Shown here: piece after piece, positions 1-11,800 of the stretch | Numbering within the stretch: position 1 is the stretch's first letter | How the letters are laid out: each line of letters begins with the position of its first letter | From: Siphonodentalium dalli | Lineage: Eukaryota; Mollusca; Scaphopoda; Gadilida; Siphonodentaliidae | Direction: 5' to 3' | NCBI GenBank assembly: GCA_032622095.1 | Contig: CP136064.1 | Span: 143,919,954-143,983,953 of the forward strand | Length of the DNA: 64,000 nt | Position numbers and translations under genes: made by a program | Notes under the pieces: model-generated | Told to the model about the DNA's origin: nothing | Database searches by the model: none | What the model saw: only the letters and a program-made list of their open reading frames with translations

Positions 1-172
1 TGACCCGGCTCATGTAACAGCACACCATTATTTTAGTGAGAAAGCACAGCGGACCTGGCAGACTGGGTTGTCCCGGCTAACAGAGTTGTCCCTCTCATGT
101 AACAAGCCCATAAATACATAGGCCTACAGGGCACTCAAAGAATTCTTGGAAAAATTACCACATCATGCTTGA
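1..172. other. Unassigned left edge
   Basis: No gene, tRNA or clear repeat boundary is visible. The only structure is a loosely repeated phrase (CTCATGTAACA, near 11 and 104), which may mark the edge of a repeat that continues outside the window. Confidence 0.5.
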
Positions 173-431
173 TTCTAGAGGCCCCCAACCCCCTTTTCGT
201 ACGGTGTATTCCATGCCCTGTTATGAGGTACGCCGTATTCCGGGCCCTCTGATATAGGAGGTATTCGGTATTCCAAATATACCGGTATTCGTACGCCGAC
301 CTTCCAAAAAATGAAGTTTTCATATATTTTTATGTATTCCATATGGCTGTTAACTGGTATTCCGTATTCCACCCTCTGTATTAAGTGGTATTCCGTATTC
401 CATGGGGGTGGGGGTGGGGGCCTCATTCTAG
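173..431. repeat. Short inverted-repeat element with GTATTCCGTATTCC core
   Basis: The left end (CTAGAGGCCCCCAACCCCC) and the right end (reading inward on the other strand: CTAGAATGAGGCCCCCACC) form imperfect terminal inverted repeats. The interior repeats variants of GGTATTCCGTATTCCA on both strands, including near 360 and 390. No coding capacity is seen; small ORFs here simply translate the repeats. It looks like a non-autonomous DNA element. No target duplication could be fixed, so the class is unknown. Confidence 0.5.
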
Positions 432-803
432 TTCGCAATTTGGGAACTACGCATTCGTCAATATTTAACACATTTACAATGATGAATGTATATAACAATT
501 AAGCAGTGATTTATTTACAAACATCAATTTCAATGGAAAACTACATTACTTCCGAATGGACACTCGGAACTATCGGATCGTTCAATGAAAATGTTCCGTT
601 GCGCTGTGGAAGGCGAAAATAAAATTATTGTCGCAATCAATAATCGCATTGAAATCACACCATTTCAATTTTATTGTAATTGACCCACTCTACCCGCTGT
701 CAGTTCATAATCTAGCTAATCCACATTACTTCATGATTAGGAAATCATCAGATAAAAATAATGTAATTGTTCTTGCATAGAATTGAATATTTCTCAAACC
801 AAT
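432..803. other. Unassigned AT-rich stretch
   Basis: No supported gene, repeat boundary or RNA was recognised. Confidence 0.5.
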
Positions 804-945
804 TGGTGGTGGGGGAGGGGGATTTTTTTCAGGGCACGTATGCCGGTGTTGGTGTGTGGTCGATGGGACCAACAAATTTTTTCCGCAACTCAATTTTTTT
901 TTCATGCATGTTTTATTTACAGTTTTTGCAATGAGTTTGGTTTAA

Positions 946-1215
946 AGGTACTCAATCCGATCAGACGCTCCTAAATTACTATTTCTTTGGCTTCAGGGTT
1001 ATTAAGTGGTTTAAACAGAAAACTCGAGTGGTAATAATTTACCACTCCATATTTTCTGTTTCTGGCCCAGAAACAATTTAAATAACTAACTTGAAAAATC
1101 TATATCTGATCACGCTGAGCTTTGACAGGTAGGTTCCTTGACTCGATTAAAATATATTTTAACCCCGAAGCCAAAGAAATTGTAATTTAGGAGCGTCTGA
1201 TCGGACTGAGTACCT
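946..1215. mobile_element. TTAA-flanked MITE, family A
   Basis: The element is 270 bp. Terminal inverted repeats of about 56 bp begin AGGTACTCA and differ at only about three positions between the two ends. TTAA flanks both sides (942-945 and 1216-1219). The homologous hAT-like element at 62036-62589 lacks this segment, giving an independent empty site. TTAA duplication is the hallmark of piggyBac-type cut-and-paste transposition. The TIR start is not the usual CCC, so the mobilising transposase is uncertain. It is non-coding. Confidence 0.85.
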
Positions 1216-1304
1216 TTAAAACACCTTAGAATAAGAGAAATAATGTAATTCTAACTGCTAAACTGGCTGCAGGCAGTTATCGTGGTGTATTTTGTTGCAA
1301 ATTT

Positions 1305-1412
1305 TGAAATCCAAGATGGCCACTGGCAGCCATTTTATTTTTAGCCGAATGACCCCAAAATGACACATTCCTATTTATATGTACATGTTATGTTAACATC
1401 CATGAATGCACA
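1305..1412 (-). repeat. Internal unit of hairpin-headed family i inside C1
   Basis: On the reverse strand this reads as the recurrent family-i phrase: gggaa-gagtcatttt, ggtcattcggc, a catggc...ccatcttggatttc block. The same piece lies at the equivalent place in the C2 copy near 62265-62370, so it was part of the hAT-like element before the two copies separated. Confidence 0.65.
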
Positions 1413-1616
1413 GAAATTCATATACAGCTGTTTACAGTGAATTCCCTCCCCCCACCCTCGCAAATCTCTGTTTTAGTGATAAAAGGGGGGGGGGGTTGGG
1501 TGTCCAACTGCCGAAAACAGAAAAACAATTTGGATGTGGGGGTCAGTGAGTCCCAACTAGGGTCGAAAAGTAAAAATCAGCATACGTGCCTGAATTATTT
1601 TCCGAGCTCCCCCCCT

Positions 1617-2168
1617 TATCCAGTTAGGATTCTCTCTTAACCAAAATATGGTAATACAGACCAAATAAGGAATTTACTATGATAGTATTGTGAGTTGTAA
1701 GTTGTAGATGCACCAAACACAAATCTAAATATAAGGAAACGATGCATTATCGTGACTCTGCTTATAAACAATTCACTGCTCTTTTTGCTCGACTTGCATT
1801 TCCTCTGACACAAAGCGTGTTTTGTGAATAATATCACATTCATATAATAATTATGCTATACTATATAATAGTATCTTCTTGAGGAAATTATCATAATTTG
1901 ATAAATGTTATTTCTAAACTATAACCTAAATGAAGGCCGCCCGCCCCGAAGTCATGAAGAATGTGATTACTCACACCCCCACCCATGATGGGTATTTCAC
2001 CTGTCATCAAAACATGCTACATGTATGACATGCCTGCAATAATGTTTTCTTTGTTTGAAATCCTATATGTCGTGGCCAGTACATTGAAAATATTTATATC
2101 CAGAACAATATGTGATATTTTAAGTAAATCTATAGATGTACATGTCATTTCATATACTAGTGCATGTC
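1617..2168. other. Unassigned stretch
   Basis: No gene-like signal is seen. Short ORFs on both strands lack composition or motifs that would support coding. Confidence 0.45.
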
Positions 2169-2402
2169 CAAGCCTTGAAATGGTGTGCCTGTCATTTGCA
2201 GAATGAGGTCCCCAGAGGGTGAATTTATTAATGGTACCCTGCACAGTGGGCTAGCATCACCAAATACACCCTCTGGAGAGCTCATGCTGCTTACACCTCA
2301 GCAGAATATGGTGATGCTAGCCCACTATGTGGGGTACCATAACTAAATTCTTCCTCTGGGGACCTCATTCTGCAAATGACAGACACACTATTTCAAGGCT
2401 TG
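2169..2402. repeat. Long hairpin (foldback) element, GAGGTCC family
   Basis: Two arms of about 98 bp (2169-2266 and 2305-2402) are near-perfect inverted copies separated by about 38 bp. Each contains TGCAGAATGAGGTCCCC and GTGGGCTAGCATCACCA. Transcribed, this would fold into one long stem. A shorter relative with the same GAGGTCC/GGACCTCATTCTGCAG ends lies at 58263-58372, so this is a dispersed family and not a unique structure. Confidence 0.8.
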
Positions 2403-2560
2403 TTGGTATCATTTTATAAGACCTGTATGTTATATGTTATAGAGGACGGTCAGCTAGAAGTCTTGCTGTGGAAGTAAATTGACTGGAAGACATACACTGG
2501 ACCAAAGTTGGAACTTGGATGTATTCAATTTACAACTGTAAGTTTTTATATATCACTTAG

Positions 2561-2921
2561 AAGATGTATAATCTGATTTGACGCCCCTAAATTACTATTT
2601 CTTAAGCTTCGGGTTTAAATAATATTTTATTTGAGTTGAGGATCCTATCCCTCAAAGCTCTGAGTTATCAAATCTGTTAATTTTATCCACCTCGATTATT
2701 TGTCAGCCTACCAAACATTCCACTGACTTCTTCTAGAAATATGCAGATATACAAGATATTGAGAGGTCTCGCAAGGTCATCGCAAATCAATTTCGGAAGA
2801 TAACATGATGAAAAGTAATGTTGGATGACTATTGGCTTTCTGTGTAAATTTCCGTTGTTGTTCATGTTGTAACTGGATGATCCGGGGAGTGGCGGGGACA
2901 ATCAGATCAGATTGTGCACCT
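2561..2921. mobile_element. Degraded, probably interrupted copy of TTAA MITE family A
   Basis: Positions 2570-2690 match the reverse complement of the 946-1215 element through the TIR (CCTAAATTACTATTTCTT) and the interior (TCAAAGCTC block). Positions 2900-2921 match its other terminus (GATCAGATTG...CACCTTTAA), with TTAA at 2922-2925. The centre (about 2690-2900) does not match, suggesting replacement or a secondary insertion. It is clearly older than the 946 copy. Confidence 0.6.
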
Positions 2922-2925
2922 TTAA

Positions 2926-3909
2926 CAAAAAGCCTTATGTTGTATGTTTGTTTAATTTATGTCTAAATACCCTACCTATGGAAAAGAGTCCAAACAAATA
3001 ATGTCTAGCAGATTGTGTACTTCTAAGTGTCATGGTATGGAATAAGACTAAATAAAATAATACCTGTGAAGGGTAACTGGAGATTAAAAAAACAGGGGCA
3101 ATTGGGGGGGGGGGGGGGTGAATAATCACCGCATTTTGCACTTTAATTCACAGAATGCTGATGACACTATATAAACCATAGGCATGATAGCCTTATAAAT
3201 GTCCTGGTAAATATCCAATAACCTGATGTGCTTTTAAAGACAAATTAAAGTGATGTGAAACAATCCAGTGAGGTGTTCCCGGACCTGCTGATGGAATAAT
3301 AAACAATCATGTCAAATAAGTTATCCAAATGGTCAGAAAACAACATCATTGTTATAAACAAATTAAACTCAGTGACTAGTATAATAGTATTGGGACAATC
3401 ATTTCAGTAATGTTTATAAGGTGCCCTGAATAAAGTAGTAAATGTTTACATTTGTGCGTGGTTCAACCGTTGTATTTTCTGAAATGCTACAGTGGATATG
3501 GTTGGAATTTTAGTTCTTAATCTCAGGTTTTTGCTACATAATTCCATTGGGGATAGTGTTTGGATACTAACTGATTGTTTATATGCACCCATATATGCCT
3601 GTTTAAAAAAGGGGATGTATTATGCTGCATGTCTGTCTGTTTTTTCGCTTTTGGATTCCAGATGTCAGATGATAACTTTAGATAGTCTCAACTGAGTTGA
3701 ATGAAATTTGAAATGGGTGTGTTTTAATGTACAAAATACAGGTCAAGTCTGAGTTTTGGTTCAGCACGTCAATTTCACCAGAGTTAAATGCATTTTGTTG
3801 GAATTGCCATGGGCATATTTTGCCATGCATTAACAATGCTTTTAATATTCAATGAAATAAGTCTGCAATATATGTCTTTAAATCTGACTTTTCCTAAACA
3901 TAGTATTTT
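2926..3909. other. Unassigned stretch with a G15 run
   Basis: The only distinctive feature is the homopolymer G run at 3104-3118. No gene or bounded repeat was recognised. Confidence 0.4.
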
Positions 3910-4140
3910 ATGCATTTCTTTTCAGAGTATGTTCGTTCACTGGCATTGGAAACTTTAGTACCAGAATGTGCACAGTATTCAGAGGAGGCATGTGTGTTAT
4001 CTGTGCAGATACAATATGTTATTCGTCAACTTTTCATTCATAAATATTGCACCACAATATACAAGTGTGGTGCAGCCAGTGGGAAGTTAGTAACACGCTA
4101 TGCTGTCAAGTGCTGCTATATTCATCAGATGCCAATATAA
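3910..4140 (+). CDS. Possible exon or short ORF, unrecognised
   Basis: A 76-codon open frame sits in sequence that does not look repetitive. Its first codons overlap a plausible 3' splice site (TGCATTTCTTTTCAG, AG ending about 3926), so a real exon would start at about 3927 and not at the ATG. After that point the translation contains EYVRSLALETLVPEC and SVQIQYVIRQL, which has ordinary protein composition with six cysteines in all. No domain is recognisable and no upstream donor exon was identified. It could equally be a chance ORF or a non-coding exon. Confidence 0.25.
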   Translation: MHFFSEYVRSLALETLVPECAQYSEEACVLSVQIQYVIRQLFIHKYCTTIYKCGAASGKLVTRYAVKCCYIHQMPI

Positions 4141-4475
4141 AGGAGTTTGCTGATCTTTAAATTTCTACTGCATGACAGGTGTAAAACAGATGAGCTGTCA
4201 TTCTTGGGAATGTTCAATATAAGAAGGGTGTGATGAACTATATATTAAGTGTTAATTCATTGCAATTGTCGCAATGGTGAGGTGTGCACATACATCAGGA
4301 ATATACACTGCTGTGGAAGAATGGCTAGGATGACAATTATTCCTGCTGGATATTTTTTAATTAAAGTTTAATTTCCAAAATCTCACTGAGTCTTCATTGA
4401 TGTTTATCTTAAAACTTCATTCAACATTGATGCAACCAATTATGTCAATTGGACAATTTACTTCATCTTCGACTC
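4141..4475. other. Unassigned stretch
   Basis: AT-rich, with no bounded feature recognised up to the TTAA element. Confidence 0.45.
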
Positions 4476-4479
4476 TTAA

Positions 4480-4991
4480 AGGTGGATTATCTCTTTGTAA
4501 ACATGTATTATATAGTTACCGGGGTATAAAATATTAGATTTGAATCGAAGACTCCTGTCCGGAAATGCTTCTATCGATTAATATTAATTTTATTTCGAAT
4601 ATTTTCTGTTTGTGTGTTTGTTCAGCTAACGAACAATAGTGGTTACTGTTAACAGAGACCAGAAATTATATTGTGCAATTTTGTCACAAATAAACGTTAA
4701 TTATACTCATTATCGCTTATATCTGTGGAACAAAACAATACAAACAACCAATCTGTGACATTTGACATTCGTTCATAGCCGTAGGAACAGCCCAGTGCTC
4801 TATATCGCAATACGTTCTCATCCGAATGGTCGGTTCTAAAAATAGTAACATAAACGGGCCCGATTTAATATTCGAAATAAAATCAATATTAATTGATAGA
4901 AGCTTTTCCGGACATAGGTCTTCAGTTCATATCTATTATTTTATACCCACGCAACTATTTAAAATTTGTTATTTTAAGAGATAATCCATCT
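4480..4991. mobile_element. TTAA-flanked element, family B, copy 1
   Basis: The 512-bp element has long imperfect TIRs of about 125-130 bp, beginning AGGTGGATTATCTC and ending GAGATAATCCATCT. TTAA lies on each side (4476-4479 and 4992-4995). Subterminal sequence includes TATTAATTTTATTTCGAAT and its inverted partner. There is no ORF of note. It is a non-autonomous DNA transposon. A second copy lies at 29862-30504. Confidence 0.85.
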
Positions 4992-4995
4992 TTAA

Positions 4996-5806
4996 TTTTG
5001 GTTGCTTATGATATGATTCATGAATGGTGTGGCCGTCACATGTGCAGGCAAATTACATGCCTCAGTTTAAGGCTACTGACAGCACTTAAATGGTAGAATA
5101 GTCCTCAGAGGTTTGTGATTTCAGGAAATTTTACATGTAATTTGCCACATCTTGCAGCATCTTGTGGAATTTACTTCTATGCCAGCATGCACACTTGAAA
5201 AATTAATCACAAAATTATGTGAGAAACACTTGACTGTTTGCGTACCAACTGTTTCTATCATAATAATTTCAGGACTGCGTAAACAGTAAATAAGTGATAA
5301 CCGTAAACAAAAAAATTACATGGTCACCGTTTATTTTCTGTTTACTTGGCAACCAACATTATTATGGTAGAAACCATCAAAAATAATGGGTTTTCGTATA
5401 ATTTAAGATTTGACCAATTGGCAAAAATAACCCATATACATGAACATGTATGTTTGTGGGAGGGTATGAAAGCCATAATATAGAAATTTGATAGCCTGTA
5501 GTATGCAAGTGATCAGCTGAATTTTTGTTCTGGAAATAGAATCTGGTGGCATCTGTTTCAGACTGTCTAAAGCCGTTTTATAATTAGCCCTTTAACATAT
5601 CAATGGATTGGTAATTATAATGAAAATCAATTCATTCATTTGTTGCATATATTTTGTTGACTATGGATATGGTACAATAAATGGGTGGATTTACTGTACA
5701 GTACCCTTAAAGGTTACATAAGTATGTTGTATGGCACATTTATCAATAAATTGTGCAAAAAAGGAACTTTTTGGTCAAAACCAAAATTGGTTTTTATCAA
5801 AACCAA
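4996..5806. other. Left flank of satellite array 1, unassigned
   Basis: AT-rich sequence without a supported gene. Immediately before the array a phrase close to TCAAAACCAAAATTTGG occurs twice in tandem (about 5776-5812), so the array starts at a small direct repeat. Confidence 0.45.
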
Positions 5807-5856
5807 AATTTGGGGTTCACCATGTTAAGGGCCCTACATAGAGTATTGGTAGGAGT

Positions 5857-8800
5857 CTAACCATCTGGATTCTTGGGATATAATATGAACGTTGGGACAT
5901 ATATGAATCGTCCTGCATCCGTACATGACTAATATATAGTTGACTTAGGGTTTCACCGCACGGGCTCCAATTTGGGGTTCACCATGTTAAGGGCCCTACA
6001 TAGAGTATTGGTAGGAGTCTAAATATCTGGATTCTTGCGATATAATTTGAACGTTGGGACATATATGAATCGTCCTGCATCCGTACATGACTAATATAAA
6101 GTTGACTTAGGATTTCACAGCACGGGCTCCAATTTGGGGTTCACCATGTTAAGGGCCCTACATAGAGTATTGGTAGGAGTCTAAATATCTGGATTCTTGC
6201 GATATAATATGAACGTTGGGACATATATGAATCGTCCTGCATCCGTACATGACTAATATATAGTTGACTTAGGGTTTCACCGCACGGGCTCCAATTTGGG
6301 GCTCACCGTGTTAAGGGCCCTACATAGAGTATTGGTAGGAGTCTAAATATCTGGATTCTTGGGATATAATATGAACGTTGGGACATATATGAATCGTCCT
6401 GCATCCGTACATGACTAATATATAATTGACTTAGGGTTTCACCGCACGGGCTCCAATTTGGGGTTCACCATGTTAAGGGCCCTACATAGAGTATTGGTAG
6501 GAGTCTAAATATATGGATTCTTGGGATATAATATGAACGTTGGGACATATATGAATCGTCCTGCATCTGTACATGACAAATATATAGTTGACTTAGGTTT
6601 TCACCGCACGGGCTCCGATTTGGGGTTCACCATTTTAAGGGCCCATCATAGAGAATGGGTAGGAGTCTAAATATCTGGATTCTCGAAATATAATAATGAT
6701 GTTGGGGCATATATGGACAGTCCTGCATCTGTACATGACTAATATATAGTTGACTTAGGATTTCACCGCACGGGCTCCAATTTGTGGTTCACCATGTTAA
6801 GGGCCCATCTTAGAGAATGGGTAGGAGTCTAAATATCTGGATTCTTGGGATATAATATGAACGTTGGGACATATATGAATCGTCCTGCATCCCTATATGA
6901 CTAATATATAGTTGACTGCACAGGCTGAAATTTGGGGTTCACCATTTTAAGGGCCCATTGTAGAAAATGGGTAGGAGTCTAAATATCTGGATTCTTGGGA
7001 TATAATATGAACGATGGGGCACATATGAATCGTCCTGCATCCCTATATGACTAATTTATAGTTGATTTAGGTTTTCACCGCACGGGCTCCAATTTGGGGT
7101 TCACCATGTTAAGGGCCCATCATAGAGAATGGGTAGGAGTCTAAATATCTGGATTCTCGAAATATAATAATGATGTTGGGACTTATCTGGACCGTTCTGC
7201 ATCCGTTCATGACTAATATATAGTTGAATTAGGTTTTCACCGCACGGGCTCCAATTTGGGGTTCACCATGTTTAAGGCCCTTCATAGAGAATGGGTAGGA
7301 GTCTAAATATCTGGATTTTTGGGATATAATATGAACGTTGGGACATATATGAATCGTTCTGCATCCCTATATGACTAATATATAGCTGATTTAGGTTTAA
7401 ACTGCACGGGCTTCAATTTGGGGTTCACCATTTTAAGGGCCCATCGTAGAAAATGGGTAGGAGTCTAAATATCTGGATTCTTGGATATAATATGAACGTT
7501 GGGACATATATGAATTGTCCTGCATCCCTATATGACTAATATATAGTTGACTGCACAGGCTCAAATTTGGGGTTCACCATTTTAAGGGCCCATTGTAGAA
7601 AATGGGTAGGAGTCTAAATATCTGGATTCTTGCGATATAATATGAACGTTGGGACATATATGAATCGTCCTGCATCCGTACATGACTAATATATAGTTGA
7701 CTTAGGGTTTCACCGCACGGGCTCCAATTTGGGGCTCACCATGTTAAGGGCCCTACATAGAGTATTGGTAGGAGTCTAAATATCTGGATTCTTGGGATAT
7801 AATATGAACGTTGGGACATATATGAATCGTCCTGCATCCGTACATGACTAATATATAGTTGACTTAGGGTTTCACCGCACGGGCTCCAATTTGGGGTTCA
7901 CCATGTTAAGGGCCCTTCATAGAGAATTCGTAGGAGTCTAAATATCTGGATTCTTGCGATATAATATGAACGTTGGGACATATATGAATCGTCCTGTATC
8001 CGTACATGACTAATATATAGTTGACTTAGGGTTTCACCGCACGGGCTCCAATTTGGGGTTCACCATGTTAAGGGCCCATCATAGAGAATGGGTAGGAGTC
8101 AAAATATCTGGATTCTGGAAATATAATATGAACGTTGGGACATATATGAATCGTCCTGCATCCCTATATGACTAATATATAGTTGACTTAGGGTTTCACA
8201 GCACAGGCTCCAATTTGGGGTTCACCATGTTAAGGGCCCTACATAGAGAATTGGTAGGAGTCAAAATATCTGGATTCTTGCGATATAATATGAACGTTGG
8301 GACATATATGAATCGTCCTGCATCCGTACATGACTAATATAAAGTTGACTTATGGTTTCACCGCACGGGCTCCAATTTGGGGTTCACCATGTTAAGGGCC
8401 CTCCATAGATAATGGGTAGGAGTCTAAATATCTGGATTCTTGCGATATAATATGAACGTTGGGACATATATGAATCGTCCTGCATCCGTACATGACTAAT
8501 ATATAGTTGACTTAGGGTTTCACCGCACGGGCTCCAATTTGGGGTTCACCATGTTAAGGGCCCTACATAGAGTATTGGTAGGAGTCTAACCATCTGGATT
8601 CTTGGGATATAATATGAACGTTGGGACATATATGAATCGTCCTGCATCCGTACATGACTAATATATAGTTGACTTAGGGTTTCACCGCACGGGCTCCAAT
8701 TTGGGGTTCACCATGTTAAGGGCCCTACATAGAGTATTGGTAGGAGTCTAAATATCTGGATTCTTGCGATATAATTTGAACGTTGGGACATATATGAATC

Positions 8801-11800
8801 GTCCTGCATCCGTACATGACTAATATAAAGTTGACTTAGGATTTCACAGCACGGGCTCCAATTTGGGGTTCACCATGTTAAGGGCCCTACATAGAGTATT
8901 GGTAGGAGTCTAAATATCTGGATTCTTGCGATATAATATGAACGTTGGGACATATATGAATCGTCCTGCATCCGTACATGACTAATATATAGTTGACTTA
9001 GGGTTTCACCGCACGGGCTCCAATTTGGGGCTCACCGTGTTAAGGGCCCTACATAGAGTATTGGTAGGAGTCTAAATATCTGGATTCTTGGGATATAATA
9101 TGAACGTTGGGACATATATGAATCGTCCTGCATCCGTACATGACTAATATATAATTGACTTAGGGTTTCACCGCACGGGCTCCAATTTGGGGTTCACCAT
9201 GTTAAGGGCCCTACATAGAGTATTGGTAGGAGTCTAAATATATGGATTCTTGGGATATAATATGAACGTTGGGACATATATGAATCGTCCTGCATCTGTA
9301 CATGACAAATATATAGTTGACTTAGGTTTTCACCGCACGGGCTCCGATTTGGGGTTCACCATTTTAAGGGCCCATCATAGAGAATGGGTAGGAGTCTAAA
9401 TATCTGGATTCTCGAAATATAATAATGATGTTGGGGCATATATGGACAGTCCTGCATCTGTACATGACTAATATATAGTTGACTTAGGATTTCACCGCAC
9501 GGGCTCCAATTTGTGGTTCACCATGTTAAGGGCCCATCTTAGAGAATGGGTAGGAGTCTAAATATCTGGATTCTTGGGATATAATATGAACGTTGGGACA
9601 TATATGAATCGTCCTGCATCCCTATATGACTAATATATAGTTGACTGCACAGGCTGAAATTTGGGGTTCACCATTTTAAGGGCCCATTGTAGAAAATGGG
9701 TAGGAGTCTAAATATCTGGATTCTTGGGATATAATATGAACGATGGGGCACATATGAATCGTCCTGCATCCCTATATGACTAATTTATAGTTGATTTAGG
9801 TTTTCACCGCACGGGCTCCAATTTGGGGTTCACCATGTTAAGGGCCCATCATAGAGAATGGGTAGGAGTCTAAATATCTGGATTCTCGAAATATAATAAT
9901 GATGTTGGGACTTATCTGGACCGTTCTGCATCCGTTCATGACTAATATATAGTTGACTTAGGTTTTCACCGCACGGGCTCCAATTTGGGGTTCACCATGT
10001 TTAAGGCCCTTCATAGAGAATGGGTAGGAGTCTAAATATCTGGATTTTTGGGATATAATATGAACGTTGGGACATATATGAATCGTTCTGCATCCCTATA
10101 TGACTAATATATAGCTGATTTAGGTTTAAACTGCACGGGCTTCAATTTGGGGTTCACCATTTTAAGGGCCCATCGTAGAAAATGGGTAGGAGTCTAAATA
10201 TCTGGATTCTTGGATATAATATGAACGTTGGGACATATATGAATTGTCCTGCATCCCGATATGACTAATATATAGTTGACTGCACAGGCTCAAATTTGGG
10301 GTTCACCATTTTAAGGGCCCATTGTAGAAAATGGGTAGGAGTCTAAATATCTGGATTCTTGCGATATAATATGAACGTTGGGACATATATGAATCGTCCT
10401 GCATCCGTACATGACTAATATATAGTTGACTTAGGGTTTCACCGCACGGGCTCCAATTTGGGGTTCACCATGTTAAGGGCCCATCATAGAGAATGGGTAG
10501 GAGTCAAAATATCTGGATTCTGGAAATATAATATGAACGTTGGGACATATATGAATCGTCCTGCATCCCTATATGACTAATATATAGTTGACTTAGGGTT
10601 TCACAGCACAGGCTCCAATTTGGGGTTCACCATGCTAAGGGCCCTACATAGAGAATTGGTAGGAGTCAAAATATCTGGATTCTTGCGATATAATATGAAC
10701 GTTGGGACATATATGAATCGTCCTGCATCCGTACATGACTAATATAAAGTTGACTTATGGTTTCACCGCACGGGCTCCAATTTGGGGTTCACCATGTTAA
10801 GGGCCCTCCATAGATAATGGGTAGGAGTCTAAATATCTGGATTCTTGCGATATAATATGAACGTTGGGACATATATGAATCGTCCTGCATCCGTACATGA
10901 CTAATATATAGTTGACTTAGGGTTTCACCGCACGGGCTCCAATTTGGGGTTCACCATGTTAAGGGCCCTACATAGAGTATTGGTAGGAGTCTAACCATCT
11001 GGATTCTTGGGATATAATATGAACGTTGGGACATATATGAATCGTCCTGCATCCGTACATGACTAATATATAGTTGACTTAGGGTTTCACCGCACGGGCT
11101 CCAATTTGGGGTTCACCATGTTAAGGGCCCTACATAGAGTATTGGTAGGAGTCTAAATATCTGGATTCTTGCGATATAATTTGAACGTTGGGACATATAT
11201 GAATCGTCCTGCATCCGTACATGACTAATATAAAGTTGACTTAGGATTTCACAGCACGGGCTCCAATTTGGGGTTCACCATGTTAAGGGCCCTACATAGA
11301 GTATTGGTAGGAGTCTAAATATCTGGATTCTTGCGATATAATATGAACGTTGGGACATATATGAATCGTCCTGCATCCGTACATGACTAATATATAGTTG
11401 ACTTAGGGTTTCACCGCACGGGCTCCAATTTGGGGCTCACCGTGTTAAGGGCCCTACATAGAGTATTGGTAGGAGTCTAAATATCTGGATTCTTGGGATA
11501 TAATATGAACGTTGGGACATATATGAATCGTCCTGCATCCGTACATGACTAATATATAATTGACTTAGGGTTTCACCGCACGGGCTCCAATTTGGGGTTC
11601 ACCATGTTAAGGGCCCTACATAGAGTATTGGTAGGAGTCTAAATATATGGATTCTTGGGATATAATATGAACGTTGGGACATATATGAATCGTCCTGCAT
11701 CTGTACATGACTAATATATAGTTGACTTAGGATTTCACCGCACGGGCTCCGATTTGGGGTTCACCATTTTAAGGGCCCATCATAGAGAATGGGTAGGAGT

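Larger units (their letters stand above)
804..1616 (-). mobile_element. hAT-like non-autonomous element, copy C1 (carries nested MITE)
   Basis: This segment matches, in inverted orientation, the 62036-62589 insertion. Both have G-rich/C-rich ends followed by a TIR-like block containing TTCAGGCACGTATG. They share the interior order: TTTTCCGCAACT block, GCAATGAGTT block, CTGCAGGCAGTTATCGTG, a piece of hairpin-headed family i, then ACAGCTGTTTACAGTGAATT and a C-rich end. This copy is longer mainly because a TTAA MITE sits at 946-1215. The hAT assignment rests on the CAGGGG-type end and the 7-8-bp target duplication of the other copy, so it is an inference. Confidence 0.6.

Noticed and set aside
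5940-5970. CENP-B box in the 162-bp monomer (TTTCACCGCACGGG)
   Set aside because: Spacing and several essential bases do not fit the TTCG-N4-A-N2-CGGG core; only the CGGG end matches.
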